Source of the DNA: Sulfurimonas sp.
GTDB lineage: Bacteria; Campylobacterota; Campylobacteria; Campylobacterales; Sulfurimonadaceae
DNA length: 62,112 bases
Direction: 5' to 3'
Assembly (NCBI GenBank): GCA_028684815.1
Contig: JAQUFE010000010.1
Span: 1 to 62,112, forward strand
The position numbers and the translations under genes are program-made. The notes beneath the pieces were generated by a model that worked only from the letters and a program-made list of their open reading frames with translations, searched no databases and was not told where the DNA came from. This document shows positions 8,611 to 17,756 of the stretch, piece after piece (positions within the stretch are counted from its first letter, which is position 1; each line of letters opens with the position of its first letter).

Positions 8611-10200
8611 ATGCTAAAAACAGTTAAATCAAAAGTCATTACTTCTATCATCGGTCTAAGTATTCTTGGACTATTTGGCATAACTTACTACTTATCTTCA
8701 ACCCTTCAGCAATTATCAGAAAAAACTGCAAAAGAATCACTTGCAATGTTAAGTGAATCAATACTGCAAACTATGACTACTAGCATGATGATGGGAGATC
8801 CAAAGATTGTTGAAGATGCTATCGATGATGCAAGAAACATAGAGGGCATAGAGAGTCTCATAGTATCCAAATCGCAAGCGGTAATAGACATCTACTCTCC
8901 AGGTGAAGAGTTTACCAAAGATGCGACTATTAGAGAAGTTATCAGCAGCAAGAACAACAAAGTTATAGAAAAAAATGAAAATGGTCATCACACTATTCGT
9001 CTTATAAAACCTGTAATAGCTGAGCAAAAGTGCCTATCTTGTCACTATAATATTGAGGAGGGCTATGTCCTTGGTGCAGTTGACCTAGTTGTCTCACTTG
9101 ATAAAAATGATGCACAAAATGCTGCTACTGAGACTACTCTTTTGGTTGCGCTTATCATTGGAGCTATTTTATTTACAATTGCAGCGAGTATATTTTTCAA
9201 AAGAGAGATTTTTGGACCACTCTCAAACTTAAAAGACCGCATCTCTGAGCTTGTTGGTGGAGATAAGGATCTGACAAAAAGACTGATTCATAGAAATGAA
9301 GATGAGTTTGGAGAGACAGCAGACGAGGTTAATAAGTTTATAGAGATGGTCCAAACTACCATTAATGAGATAAAATCTCTTGGTGAGAAAAACACTTCTA
9401 TCGCTTCTGAAATTGAGCAGTCTAGCCATGTAATCCGAGAGAGTACAGCTCAAGAGAGAGCTATTGTTGCTAACACAAATACAAAGAGTTTATCTATTAA
9501 AGATCTTCTTATTGAAAATATGAGAGCCTCTGAAGAGACTCAAAAAAATGTTAAAGAGGCGCATGATGAGCTTGGAACAGCAAGAGATTCTTTAGCAATC
9601 CTTGGTAAAGAAGTAAGTGCTTTTGTTGAGACAGAAAATGAACTCTCTGGTGAACTTGTAGGTCTACGTAACGATGCTGACCAAGTAAAAAATGTACTAA
9701 ATGTTATAAAAGATATAGCTGAACAAACAAACTTACTAGCGCTTAACGCTGCTATTGAAGCTGCTCGTGCAGGCGAGCATGGACGTGGTTTTGCCGTAGT
9801 TGCAGATGAAGTCCGTAAGCTTGCTGAGAGAACTCAAAAGTCTTTAACAGAGATAGATATTAGCGTTGGAACTATCGTTCAGTCCATCAATGATGTAAGT
9901 GATAAGATGAATGTAAATGCAAAGAGTATAGAGTCTCTTCTTAGCATCTCTAATGAAGTTGAGCAAAAAATCTCAACAACATCTGAGACGATTGACACCT
10001 CAACTAAAGTTGCAGATAAATCGGCTCGTGACACTATAATAATTTCAAAGAGTGTTGAAGAGATTATAGAAGAGATTCATAAGATAGATGTTCTCTCAAC
10101 TGCAAATAACACTAGCATCCTAAGCATAGAAAACGACTTAGAAAAACTAGTAAAAATAGCTCACTCTCTACAATCTACAATAGACCAATTCAAGAGTTAA
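8611..10200 (+). CDS. Methyl-accepting chemotaxis protein with c-type heme sensor
   Basis: Transmembrane chemoreceptor, 529 aa. TM1 is about residues 9-28 and TM2 about 176-196. The periplasmic domain between them carries a CxxCH heme-attachment motif, CLSCH at 141-145, followed by [14 protein letters not shown], the arrangement of heme-containing PAS-like sensor domains (DUF3365/DcrA type). A HAMP domain (about 197-250) and a signalling domain follow; the hairpin tip, with motif [18 protein letters not shown], lies around residues 371-410. Inferred role: periplasmic redox, oxygen or NO sensing feeding CheA. It has its own promoter and a downstream hairpin, so it is monocistronic. Confidence 0.88.
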   Translation: MLKTVKSKVITSIIGLSILGLFGITYYLSSTLQQLSEKTAKESLAMLSESILQTMTTSMMMGDPKIVEDAIDDARNIEGIESLIVSKSQAVIDIYSPGEEFTKDATIREVISSKNNKVIEKNENGHHTIRLIKPVIAEQKCLSCHYNIEEGYVLGAVDLVVSLDKNDAQNAATETTLLVALIIGAILFTIAASIFFKREIFGPLSNLKDRISELVGGDKDLTKRLIHRNEDEFGETADEVNKFIEMVQTTINEIKSLGEKNTSIASEIEQSSHVIRESTAQERAIVANTNTKSLSIKDLLIENMRASEETQKNVKEAHDELGTARDSLAILGKEVSAFVETENELSGELVGLRNDADQVKNVLNVIKDIAEQTNLLALNAAIEAARAGEHGRGFAVVADEVRKLAERTQKSLTEIDISVGTIVQSINDVSDKMNVNAKSIESLLSISNEVEQKISTTSETIDTSTKVADKSARDTIIISKSVEEIIEEIHKIDVLSTANNTSILSIENDLEKLVKIAHSLQSTIDQFKS

Positions 10201-10208
10201 ATAGTACA

Positions 10209-10233
10209 AAGCCCTAATTTATTGGGGCTTATG
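10209..10233 (+). terminator. Hairpin after the heme chemoreceptor
   Basis: Inverted repeat AAGCCC-taatttatt-GGGGCTT just after the stop codon. Only a short T run follows (GGTTTT a few bases on), so it is a modest intrinsic terminator. Confidence 0.5.
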
Positions 10234-10326
10234 AGGTTTTAATATCACATCAAACGAGTTCAAGGTTCCACAAAAGGAGTCCAAAACTTGTTCTAGTTTC
10301 TAAGAGAGTAAGATAGTCAAAAAAAC

Positions 10327-13119
10327 CTAGCCTCTCCTTTTTCCTCTATATGACTTTCCTGTATAGTTCTTCTTAAAACATGTTTGGCAAATATTGTACT
10401 TAGAGTTTTTAGGTAGTGTGGCTGAGCACATTCTACAGTTTTGTACAAAGTGAGTCTGTTGCAACGACTCCTCTATATATCTGTTTAATATGCCTCTTGT
10501 TTTGCGGGCTAACTCTGCATCTATAAAATACTCCTCAAAACGGTAACTAAGCCACAAATAGAGTGATATCTCTTTTACCATATCTTCTGCTATTAAAAGC
10601 TCTTGAGCGGTAGTCGCGTATGAGTCATTTAGTTGTGGAGGTGTGTATATGACTGGGAGCTTTTTCTCTAATGCTAAGATATAGTTCTCAAAAGCTGAGA
10701 TAATATAGGGAGACTTAAGTGTAAGAGGCGCGCATGAGAGGTGATACTTTGTAGCAATATCTAAGTTGTAGGCATCTACTATAAAAGCAGCTTCGAGCAT
10801 ATCATCTAAGTTATAAGCTCGAAATGGGCCATTAAACTCCATATTTTTTACAAAAAACTTTAAAATCTCACTAAGTGAACTCTCTTCTAAGATGTGTGAA
10901 ACTAGTTTTATATGCTCTAGATTTGCCATCACATTAAAAGGTATGCTTATCTCTTTTGCTTTTTTGTGAAAGTTTTTACTTACTATATTTAGAGCTTCAA
11001 TGTTTAGCGCTCCCACAAAACCCTCTTCATTTAAGCCGTAGCGACCAGCTCTTCCTGAGATTTGCTGTACCTCTGATGCTACAAGATTTCTATCATTTAC
11101 TCCATCAAACTTAGTCGCTTTTGAGAAGAGGATAGTTTTTATGGGAAGATTCATACCCATAGCTATGGCATCTGTGGCGATGAGAAGCTGTGTCTCTTTG
11201 GCTCTAAAGCGCCTCGCCTCCTCCCTTCTTACTTCTGGAGAGAGATTTCCATAGACTACACTTACACTAAAGGTGTTTGAAAACTCTTGCTTTAGTCTTA
11301 GTACATCTCTTCTACTAAAAGCGATAATGGCAGTTGCGGCTTCTACATCTTTTGGGTGCGTTGGGCTCTCAAGAAGTGTTAGAGGATTTTTTCTCTCAAA
11401 CTCAACAATCTCAAGCTCTTCGCCCAAATACTCAGCTAATGCGACAATAGCAGCTCTAGCGTTTGATGAGCCTGTCATAATAATCTCTTTTGCAGGCGCT
11501 CCAATGATTGCATTTGCCCACGCCCAACCACGGTCACGATCACCTATCATCTGCACTTCATCTATCACACAAACATCTACATCTACATCAAAGTTTAGCA
11601 TCTCAATAGTAGAGCTTATATGAGTTGCCTCTGCATCTAAAATCTGCTCCTCTCCTGTTATAAGAGAAGCACTAATACCATCAGCCCTTAAGCCCTCATA
11701 ACCCTCTAATGCTAGCAGTCTTAGAGGGGCTAGATAGTATCCAGTATCTGCAACTTCGAGCTTTTTCATAGCGGTATATGTTTTTCCACTGTTTGTTGGC
11801 CCTATGTGAAGAGTTAGTTTTCTTCTCATGCCCCTTGCCATTGGAAAAAGATTTTTAAAATCGCGGATAGTTTGTGCTAGCAGTGCTTGCCTTTGCATCT
11901 TAACTATCTCATCATGAGTAGAACTTATAAAGGCTCTAAGTGTTTTTCTCGTCGTTTTTGGGTTGAGATTTAGCGAGCCATCAAGCCTCTCAAGCAGATC
12001 TTCATAGACTCTACTATGAAGCTCTTCATCGGATAGATTTAACAGAGCTGCATAATCTTTGCACTCTTGGATTAAGGATTTTAGTGAGTTTAGAAAATCA
12101 TCCTCTTGATGAGTTGAGGCATCTTTTATTATCTGGCTAAAGTCAAGTTTTTTACCCTGCCAAATATCCCTTAGAAGTGAGCCTAGCTCTATGTGAAGCT
12201 CAAGATTATAGTTATGTTTTACATCTCTATATGGAAGTAGAAAACTTTGTTCTACTCTAACTAAAAGCTCCTCGCTGAGCAGTTCTAAACTTATAAGATT
12301 TAGCTCTTTTTCTATGATGCTCTCAAGAACTCTCTCTTTTAGCGGAGGGAATGTTGTTTTATACTTTGGTGGGGATGCTCTAAGTGCCGTTGTAATATCT
12401 TTTTGGCTCAGATAGAGATGCTCTTTTGGTAGGTTTTTTATAAAAAGATTTACCTCTTTTTGCTTCGCCTCTACGAGGCTCTCTTTATCTTCTTCTATCT
12501 TACTTATAATTTCTTCATCATCACTATTTTGTATATACTCATCGCTATAAGCTTTTGTATTTAGTGTCATGATTTTATGAAAACTTTGAGCATAAAGGAT
12601 AAAATGAAGTGAAGCGTTAAACTCTAATGAGTTGTTTGTATCAAAGATGCCATCTAGTTTTTTCTGAAGCTTTGCCCTTTTTACCTCAAAGCGAATATGC
12701 TTTAGCTTCGACTCCATCTTCTCTATGCTTATCTTTTTACTTCTTATCTCTTTAAAGGCATCTCTTAAGTAAGCGGCTTCATCAGGCGAAGCATCTAGCT
12801 CATCTATAAGCGAGTCGATTTTATCCTCTCTTTCTAAGTATTGCTCTTTTGGTCTAGATGATTTGTAGATTTTGTTATCTCTTGCAAAAAAGTTTAGTAT
12901 GTCTGAGCGAAAGCCAGAATCAGCCTCACTCCAAATCATCCGAATAGCTTTTAGTAGTGTCTCTTTTGAGTGTTCTATATCATAGATGCCAAGAGTGTTA
13001 AAAAGGTCACTCAAAGTCTCACCACTAACTCTCTCGACCCCTACATCAAAGGGATCTCCATCAAAATAATCTTTGATTCTCTGGTTTATTTTACTGTTTT
13101 TTTTATTTTTTTTAGCCAT
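10327..13119 (-). CDS. SUV3-like DEAD/DEAH RNA helicase with C-terminal zinc ribbon
   Basis: A 930-aa superfamily-2 helicase. The N-terminal 420 residues are helical and charged and not assigned. The helicase core has Walker A GPTNSGKT (440-447), a motif Ia stretch GYYLAPLRLLALEGYEGL, a DEVQ box (about 522: CVIDEVQMIGDRDRGWAW) and motif VI QISGRAGRYG. Those variants are hallmarks of the SUV3/mitochondrial RNA-degradosome helicase family rather than standard DEAD proteins. The extreme C-terminus carries CRMCSATLP...CQTC, a probable zinc ribbon, and a basic tail. Likely role: RNA unwinding in RNA decay. It starts 14 nt after the next gene upstream ends, in the same orientation. Confidence 0.85.
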   Translation of the reverse strand: MAKKNKKNSKINQRIKDYFDGDPFDVGVERVSGETLSDLFNTLGIYDIEHSKETLLKAIRMIWSEADSGFRSDILNFFARDNKIYKSSRPKEQYLEREDKIDSLIDELDASPDEAAYLRDAFKEIRSKKISIEKMESKLKHIRFEVKRAKLQKKLDGIFDTNNSLEFNASLHFILYAQSFHKIMTLNTKAYSDEYIQNSDDEEIISKIEEDKESLVEAKQKEVNLFIKNLPKEHLYLSQKDITTALRASPPKYKTTFPPLKERVLESIIEKELNLISLELLSEELLVRVEQSFLLPYRDVKHNYNLELHIELGSLLRDIWQGKKLDFSQIIKDASTHQEDDFLNSLKSLIQECKDYAALLNLSDEELHSRVYEDLLERLDGSLNLNPKTTRKTLRAFISSTHDEIVKMQRQALLAQTIRDFKNLFPMARGMRRKLTLHIGPTNSGKTYTAMKKLEVADTGYYLAPLRLLALEGYEGLRADGISASLITGEEQILDAEATHISSTIEMLNFDVDVDVCVIDEVQMIGDRDRGWAWANAIIGAPAKEIIMTGSSNARAAIVALAEYLGEELEIVEFERKNPLTLLESPTHPKDVEAATAIIAFSRRDVLRLKQEFSNTFSVSVVYGNLSPEVRREEARRFRAKETQLLIATDAIAMGMNLPIKTILFSKATKFDGVNDRNLVASEVQQISGRAGRYGLNEEGFVGALNIEALNIVSKNFHKKAKEISIPFNVMANLEHIKLVSHILEESSLSEILKFFVKNMEFNGPFRAYNLDDMLEAAFIVDAYNLDIATKYHLSCAPLTLKSPYIISAFENYILALEKKLPVIYTPPQLNDSYATTAQELLIAEDMVKEISLYLWLSYRFEEYFIDAELARKTRGILNRYIEESLQQTHFVQNCRMCSATLPKNSKYNICQTCFKKNYTGKSYRGKRRG

Positions 13120-13133
13120 GTGTGATTGTAGCT

Positions 13134-14231
13134 TTAAATGAGTAAATACAAAAGAGTTACATCATCTTGAAATTTCATCTCTTTTAGCATCTCTTTTGTG
13201 GTATCAATTAACTCTGGTTTTGCTATTAACTCAAATGGTGAAAAGCCGTCAATTGCACTCTCTTCATCTTCTACAAAGCCATCACTATAGATTAAAATAG
13301 ATTTATACTCTTTAATATCAATCTCACTTATAACAACATCTTCAAAAAAATTCATAAAGGGAAGATTGTTTGCCTTAGCTTTAACTGTCTTTTTGTTTCT
13401 GCTTCTTAGCAAAAAAGGGTACATCCCACCAGATGCAAAGCTAAGTTTTGTTGAGTCTTTATCTATCATAAGCATAGTGTATGACAACTGCTCTTCATCA
13501 GCCAAAAAGGTTCTAATAGCAGGAAAAAGCTCATCTCTTAACTCTTCTAAGTTTTTGATTTTTTTTATAAGTTGGTTGATAGTAGAAGATACTGCAAAAA
13601 CACTTAGTGCTGGAGAGATGCCATGACCTTGCCCATCTATGATGTAAAGAAATCTTGAGCCATCTTCTAGTTTGTAGAGTGAGTAAAAATCGCCACTTAG
13701 TATGTCTGAGGGTTGATAAATAACATTGTGAGTCTTTGCATCAAGAGTGTTTACTATCCCCATCTCTAGCTTTTTTCTCGCAATATTTTGTTGAGCTGTA
13801 TCATAAGCGTATAGAGCATTTACCTTGTCATTTAACTCTTGGAGTCTCGTTATGTCGTATCTTATAGCCATGTACTCAACTATATTGCCATTGGCATCTA
13901 AGAGAGGGAAGATATGAACATCAACTGTGTAACGATGTCCACTTTTATGTATATTTGTCACAACTCCGTGCCATATTTTTTTGGACTCTATTGTCTGCCA
14001 AAGCTCTTTAAAAAATGATTTTGGTGTATCTGGATTTCTAAGGATATTGTGATGACGCCCTAGCAGCTCTTCTTGTGAGTACCCAGATATCTCTACAAAC
14101 TTTTTATTAGCATAAGTTATAACACCGCGAGGATCCGTCTTTGACACAATGTTGGTTGCATCTACTATATGGCGGTACTGTTTTAAGAGCAAATGCTCAG
14201 AAATATTTTCACTACTATTTTTTGTAATCAT
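13134..14231 (-). CDS. PAS domain-SpoIIE-type PP2C phosphatase
   Basis: Soluble 365-aa regulator. Residues about 20-135 form an Aer-type PAS domain (ITYANKKFVEISGYSQEELL, then HNILRNPDTP, resembling the flavin-binding PAS of Aer) with a PAC stretch. A short coiled linker leads to a SpoIIE/RsbU phosphatase domain (about 165-365) with DILSGDFYSLY, IIDGQGHGISPALSVFAV and a final aspartate in DDVTLLYLL, all metal-site positions. Inferred role: a partner-switching or anti-sigma regulator phosphatase gated by redox or energy state. The gene lies 14 nt upstream of the helicase gene, so they may be co-transcribed. Confidence 0.85.
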   Translation of the reverse strand: MITKNSSENISEHLLLKQYRHIVDATNIVSKTDPRGVITYANKKFVEISGYSQEELLGRHHNILRNPDTPKSFFKELWQTIESKKIWHGVVTNIHKSGHRYTVDVHIFPLLDANGNIVEYMAIRYDITRLQELNDKVNALYAYDTAQQNIARKKLEMGIVNTLDAKTHNVIYQPSDILSGDFYSLYKLEDGSRFLYIIDGQGHGISPALSVFAVSSTINQLIKKIKNLEELRDELFPAIRTFLADEEQLSYTMLMIDKDSTKLSFASGGMYPFLLRSRNKKTVKAKANNLPFMNFFEDVVISEIDIKEYKSILIYSDGFVEDEESAIDGFSPFELIAKPELIDTTKEMLKEMKFQDDVTLLYLLI

Positions 14232-14349
14232 AAGACTATCCTAAAATCGCTTCTTTGTTATTATGACATAAAGAGGATAAGATAAGTTACATTATAAAGG
14301 TTTAAGATAAATTGCTAGTTGGGCAAAGCGTTATGTAGTAAAAAGCCGA

Positions 14350-14355
14350 TATAAT
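14350..14355 (+). promoter_or_regulatory. Promoter -10 box
   Basis: TATAAT 32 bases upstream of the ATG at 14388, with AAGCAAGG in between. It drives the small gene that carries the attachment site. Confidence 0.5.
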
Positions 14356-14387
14356 ACGCTTATAAAAAATAAGCAAGGTCATAATTT

Positions 14388-14831
14388 ATGGAGATAACAC
14401 CACTTCTACAATCTATTTTTGGCTTAGTTGCCATCTTAGCAATCTTAATCTTTCTACTTTTTTTACCATCTGGCAAAAAGAAAAAAGAAAAAAGTGCTAA
14501 AAATCCGACTACACCACAAAGAGAAGCTCAAAAAACGGACTTACCGCACCTAAGAGCAATAGTTAAAAATAAAAAGTCAACGACAAAAGAACTTGAACAA
14601 GCTTTAGAGCTAGTTATCAGACATCATGGAAATATTCACCCAAAATTAGGGGCTAGACCACATCCTGATTTCGATATTTATATGGATCTGTTATTTACGA
14701 TATGTAGGCATCCTAACTCAAGTAAAGATATCATCATAAACTTTGATAAGGATCTATGCAGACTAAACCCTGAGTACAAAAAAGAGATAAACGAAGCTAT
14801 CACAAAGGGACTAAACTCACGAAGGGTTTAA
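14388..14831 (+). CDS. Small membrane-anchored protein; att site host gene
   Basis: 147 aa with one N-terminal helix (about 9-27), a lysine-rich juxtamembrane stretch, and a soluble domain (about 45-147: TTKELEQALELVIRHHGNIH, DFDIYMDLLFTICRHPNSS). I do not recognise the family beyond noting it is a typical small Campylobacterota conserved protein. Its last codons (GLNSRRV-stop) are duplicated at 18801-18824, where the same seven residues and a stop could be read. An integrated element has therefore landed in its 3' end and restored the reading frame with its own copy. Confidence 0.75.
   Translation: MEITPLLQSIFGLVAILAILIFLLFLPSGKKKKEKSAKNPTTPQREAQKTDLPHLRAIVKNKKSTTKELEQALELVIRHHGNIHPKLGARPHPDFDIYMDLLFTICRHPNSSKDIIINFDKDLCRLNPEYKKEINEAITKGLNSRRV
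14808..14830 (+). repeat. attL of the integrative element
   Basis: Direct repeat copy 1: GGACTAAACTCACGAAG followed by G then GTTTA. It lies inside the last codons of the host gene 14388-14831. Copy 2 differs only at the one base after the 17-bp identical core. Confidence 0.85.
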
Positions 14832-15437
14832 CAAAGCCCTAAAATAGCCCATTTAAGGCCTATTTGTAACAACTTTACTATGATATAAAGCTTCTACTGT
14901 TACAAATCGGTTACAATTTTATTAGTAATAGTGCGAGGGCTGATTAGACCCTCTTTTTATTAATAAATACGAACTGTACAACAGAACATCAAAATTAATA
15001 GCACTATTACTATTTTGGAAAGCAAAACATTGTCCTTTATAGAGAACTCCTCACCCACCCCAACCTTGCCAAAAAAATTGGCAAAAAAAAAGGCTAAGAC
15101 CGAAGTCTTAACCTATTCGCTCTCTATATGTCTGAGTAATCAATTCAGACGGGAGTATCTTGCTTTCACAAGAGAATTATAACACAAATTGTAAATATAT
15201 GTACAAATATCTATGATATCAAGTTTCTGTTCTTACAATTTTCATCTCTCAACAAGCAAAATCCCGTCATAGTGAGGCACGAACGATAGGGATAACAACG
15301 AGCTTTAAAGTTCTGATTTTTTAACAATTATTCGAGGCGTTAGTTCACCAACACACAATAAATAATTTATTGCATTATTGACATTAATATTCTTATTGTG
15401 TTAATATACCGTTATATTTGCAGTAAAAAGGAGATTT
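14832..15437. other. Non-coding, hairpin-rich left end of the element
   Basis: No gene seen. It holds a terminator-like hairpin (GAGGG at 14935-14939, CCCTC at 14949-14953, then TTTTT), a TTGCCAA-aaaaa-TTGGCAA stem near 15065-15085, an AAGAC-cgaa-GTCTT stem near 15087-15101, a GTCTGA...TCAGAC stem near 15129-15150, and an ATCCC...GGGAT dyad near 15264-15295. Such a density of dyads suggests replication or regulatory sites. The end of the region (TGTGTTAATATACCGTTATATTTGC) is a likely promoter for the RHH gene. Confidence 0.5.
14935..14960 (+). terminator. Intrinsic terminator after attL
   Basis: GAGGG-ctgattaga-CCCTC followed by TTTTTATT. It would end transcription entering the element from the host gene. 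Confidence 0.6.
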
Positions 15438-15794
15438 ATGAAAAATAGAGTCATTGCAAAAGCAAAACGAGGCGAAGAAACAAAGGTTTCAATTACATTT
15501 CAAAGTAAGCAATCACTTAAGGAACAGTTTGAACAAGAATGTAAGAAGGAAAGTATATCTATGACATCAGCATTGAATGCTCTAATGGAGACATTTTTAG
15601 AAGACCAAGGTGTAGAATATTCTAATAATTCTATTGTGGAACTAATTAAATTGCAAGACAAAGTGCAAGAAGATGTTGATTGGTATAAAGAAAATTTTCA
15701 TAAATTAACTTCTGACCAGTTATCTGAAATGAGTATGAAAGAAGCTTCATTATTAGCTATTCATAGAGAGCTACAAAAAAAAGGAATGAAATAA
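15438..15794 (+). CDS. Ribbon-helix-helix type regulator of the element
   Basis: 118 aa. Residues about 15-52 (TKVSITFQSKQSLKEQFEQE then MTSALNALMETFLE) match an RHH DNA-binding fold like plasmid CopG/Arc proteins; the rest is a helical, acidic-basic tail. AAAAGGAG precedes the ATG. Its stop shares one base with the next start (TAATG), so the two are translationally coupled. Inferred role: copy-number or integration control. Confidence 0.7.
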   Translation: MKNRVIAKAKRGEETKVSITFQSKQSLKEQFEQECKKESISMTSALNALMETFLEDQGVEYSNNSIVELIKLQDKVQEDVDWYKENFHKLTSDQLSEMSMKEASLLAIHRELQKKGMK

Positions 15795-16063
15795 TGAAAG
15801 TATCAATTAGTGGAAAATTAATGTCATTGTACAAGTCGCCTGATTTTAAGGATAAAACTTCAGGTGAGATTGTAAGCACTGGTAAGCATAAGCTTTCGAT
15901 TTTAGTAGAATCAATATTGTCTAACGGTTCAAAAAAGCATGATATTCAAGATATCAGTATTCCAGATTCACAAGTTAAAGATTACGAGGCTCAAATAGGT
16001 AAGGAAGTAAATGTTAATTGTAGTTTTATTTCTAAATCACAAGTAAGTTTTTATGTGTCTTAA
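15794..16063 (+). CDS. Small beta-rich protein, possibly ssDNA-binding
   Basis: 89 aa, predicted mostly beta (MKVSISGKLMSLYKSPDF at the start, VNVNCSFISKSQVSFYVS at the end), the size and pattern of gpV-like single-stranded DNA-binding proteins from rolling-circle phages. Its place directly before the Rep gene supports this, but no diagnostic residue is visible, so the assignment is inferential. Confidence 0.5.
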   Translation: MKVSISGKLMSLYKSPDFKDKTSGEIVSTGKHKLSILVESILSNGSKKHDIQDISIPDSQVKDYEAQIGKEVNVNCSFISKSQVSFYVS

Positions 16064-16139
16064 AATAATAGTTAGATGATAGAAGTTGAGCATATACTAT
16101 TTGCAATAATAGTGTTTATATTTGAAGTCTTAAACATTA

Positions 16140-16190
16140 AGAACACATAGAGAGCCAATCCGACAAGATAAAAACTCCCTATGCTGTTCT
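16140..16190 (+). promoter_or_regulatory. Long imperfect stem-loop before the Rep operon
   Basis: AGAACA-c-ATAG-AGAG at the left pairs with CTC-CTAT-gc-TGTTCT at the right across a 20-base loop containing CCGACAAG. It sits in the 148-base gap before the 60-aa gene and may be an RNA control element or an origin structure. Confidence 0.5.
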
Positions 16191-16211
16191 AACCTCACAA
16201 GGAAAGAAACA

Positions 16212-16394
16212 ATGAATGATACACAAAAAGAAGTTAATTCTTCAAATGAAGATTTAGAGTTAAAGTTAAAAAACTTTATAAAGCTTTTAAATGGTTTAAA
16301 TGCTCACGGCTCATTAGACCTAGATGATTATCAGATTATAACTGATTATCTAAAAGGTACATTTCCAGAAATACAAGCACTTAAAGAAGTTTAA
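16212..16394 (+). CDS. Small acidic protein of the element
   Basis: 60 aa (MNDTQKEVNSSNEDLELKLK at the start), acidic and helical, with an AAGGAAAG ribosome site. It ends one base before the Rep start. Unrecognised; the position suggests a Rep regulator or partner. Confidence 0.6.
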   Translation: MNDTQKEVNSSNEDLELKLKNFIKLLNGLNAHGSLDLDDYQIITDYLKGTFPEIQALKEV

Positions 16395-16395
16395 A

Positions 16396-17535
16396 ATGAC
16401 TGCTTCTTTAGAATATGCATTAAAACAAAGAGGCTTTAGACAACGCAATATCTTTGTCAAAGATACTGCGTTGTCGGAGACTCTTTGTAATAAATCAAAA
16501 AATGTATTAAACACTACAAGCACTAAGCGTAGCCTATCTCACAGTGACGAGTGCCTTAACGAGGAACGAGAAAGTAGGCGAAGCAAAGGGAGCTTAGCGA
16601 CCGCCTTGACTAATTATAAAAAAGTTGTGGACATTCCGAGAATATACGGTCTGACAAATGATGACTTAAAGTCAACCAAAACCAAAATAAAAAGACAAAG
16701 TGATTTTTTAGATTATAGTTATATACAGGACAATAATACAGGTCAACAATTTAGTTTTAAAGATTGCATTGTCTCATCTAATCATAGTCCAAAAAGATAT
16801 TACGGAGAAATTCAAAACCGTATCAATACATTAGAGCAGGAAGCAACTAATGCAAAACTTACACCAGTATTTCTCACTATTACACTTCCTAGTGAGTTTC
16901 ACAAAATGAAAACCAGTAGAAATGGTAAACTAATAAGAAACCCTAAATATAACGGAGTTGAGCCTAAAGAATCGGTTAAAATATTGACTAAAATGTTTGC
17001 TAAATTAAGACAAGACCGTTCATTAAAAGACCTTTCAAAAATGCAACGCATGTACTACCGCGTGAATGAGCCACACAAAGGCGGAACACCACACACTCAC
17101 ATACTTTTATTTATCCCTAAAGAACATATAGAGCGAGTTGAAAAAGCTTTCTGTCGTTTGTACAATCAAAAGTCCAATAAGTTTGAGAAAAACATTAGAA
17201 GTGCAACGAGCTATATAATGAAGTATATAAATAAAACACTTCCTATGTCTAAAAAAGAGATTACCAAAAAAGATGAGTATCTAAATGCTTGGTATATTAA
17301 ACATCGTATAAATAGATTTTGTGCGAGTAGATCTACTGCTCCAATGTATCTTTACAGAATGCTAAATCATCGTTTTTCTCTCTATGGACTTACACAAGTG
17401 AGGAAAGGAAGTAGTTTAAAGATATTTGCACGTATTGAAGATGACAAGATAATAGAAATTTGGGATGATACGGAGCTACTTTTTATGAGGCAAGATAATT
17501 TTACAGTAACTCTTATGGGTAACGCTGCAGCGTAA
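16396..17535 (+). CDS. HUH replication initiator (phage GPA-like Rep)
   Basis: 379-aa rolling-circle initiation endonuclease. Motif I is FLTITLPSEFH. The metal-binding HUH motif is HTH at 233-235 (PHTHILLFIP). The nicking motif is YxxxY, Y273 and Y277 in SYIMKYINKTL, as in the P2 gpA/phage GPA family. The first 90 residues are low complexity, encoded by a patch with unusually high GC (about 16515-16612), which may double as the nicking origin. Inferred role: nicks the element's double-strand origin and starts replication after excision. Confidence 0.82.
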   Translation: MTASLEYALKQRGFRQRNIFVKDTALSETLCNKSKNVLNTTSTKRSLSHSDECLNEERESRRSKGSLATALTNYKKVVDIPRIYGLTNDDLKSTKTKIKRQSDFLDYSYIQDNNTGQQFSFKDCIVSSNHSPKRYYGEIQNRINTLEQEATNAKLTPVFLTITLPSEFHKMKTSRNGKLIRNPKYNGVEPKESVKILTKMFAKLRQDRSLKDLSKMQRMYYRVNEPHKGGTPHTHILLFIPKEHIERVEKAFCRLYNQKSNKFEKNIRSATSYIMKYINKTLPMSKKEITKKDEYLNAWYIKHRINRFCASRSTAPMYLYRMLNHRFSLYGLTQVRKGSSLKIFARIEDDKIIEIWDDTELLFMRQDNFTVTLMGNAAA

Positions 17536-17540
17536 GCGAG

Positions 17541-17750
17541 ATGATTAAATATCTAACTATTCAAAAATTAGCAGAACTTATAGGAGTTGATACTTCGTAT
17601 ATTAGAAAGATGATAAAAAATAAAGATTTAACTGCATATAAAAAAGATGGATATAAACGCATTTATATAAACATAGATGAGTTTAACGCTACTCTCAAGC
17701 CTATTGATAATATAGACAAAAATATCAATTTAGATAATTATTTGGTTTAA
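17541..17750 (+). CDS. Excisionase-like HTH protein
   Basis: 69 aa with a MerR/HTH_17-type winged helix: MIKYLTIQKLAELIGVDTSY, then IRKMIKNKDLTAYKKDG. This family includes recombination directionality factors. It sits between Rep and integrase, spaced by 5 and 6 nt. Confidence 0.75.
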   Translation: MIKYLTIQKLAELIGVDTSYIRKMIKNKDLTAYKKDGYKRIYINIDEFNATLKPIDNIDKNINLDNYLV

Positions 17751-17756
17751 AAAGAT

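Noticed and set aside
14808-14830. tRNA gene as integration target
   Set aside because: The att repeat lies in the last codons of a protein gene; no cloverleaf could be drawn on either strand.
16396-17535. Filamentous phage (inovirus) prophage
   Set aside because: Rep, possible ssDNA-binding protein and integrase fit, but no Zot/pI or coat-like gene is present, so a satellite or integrative plasmid is the safer reading.
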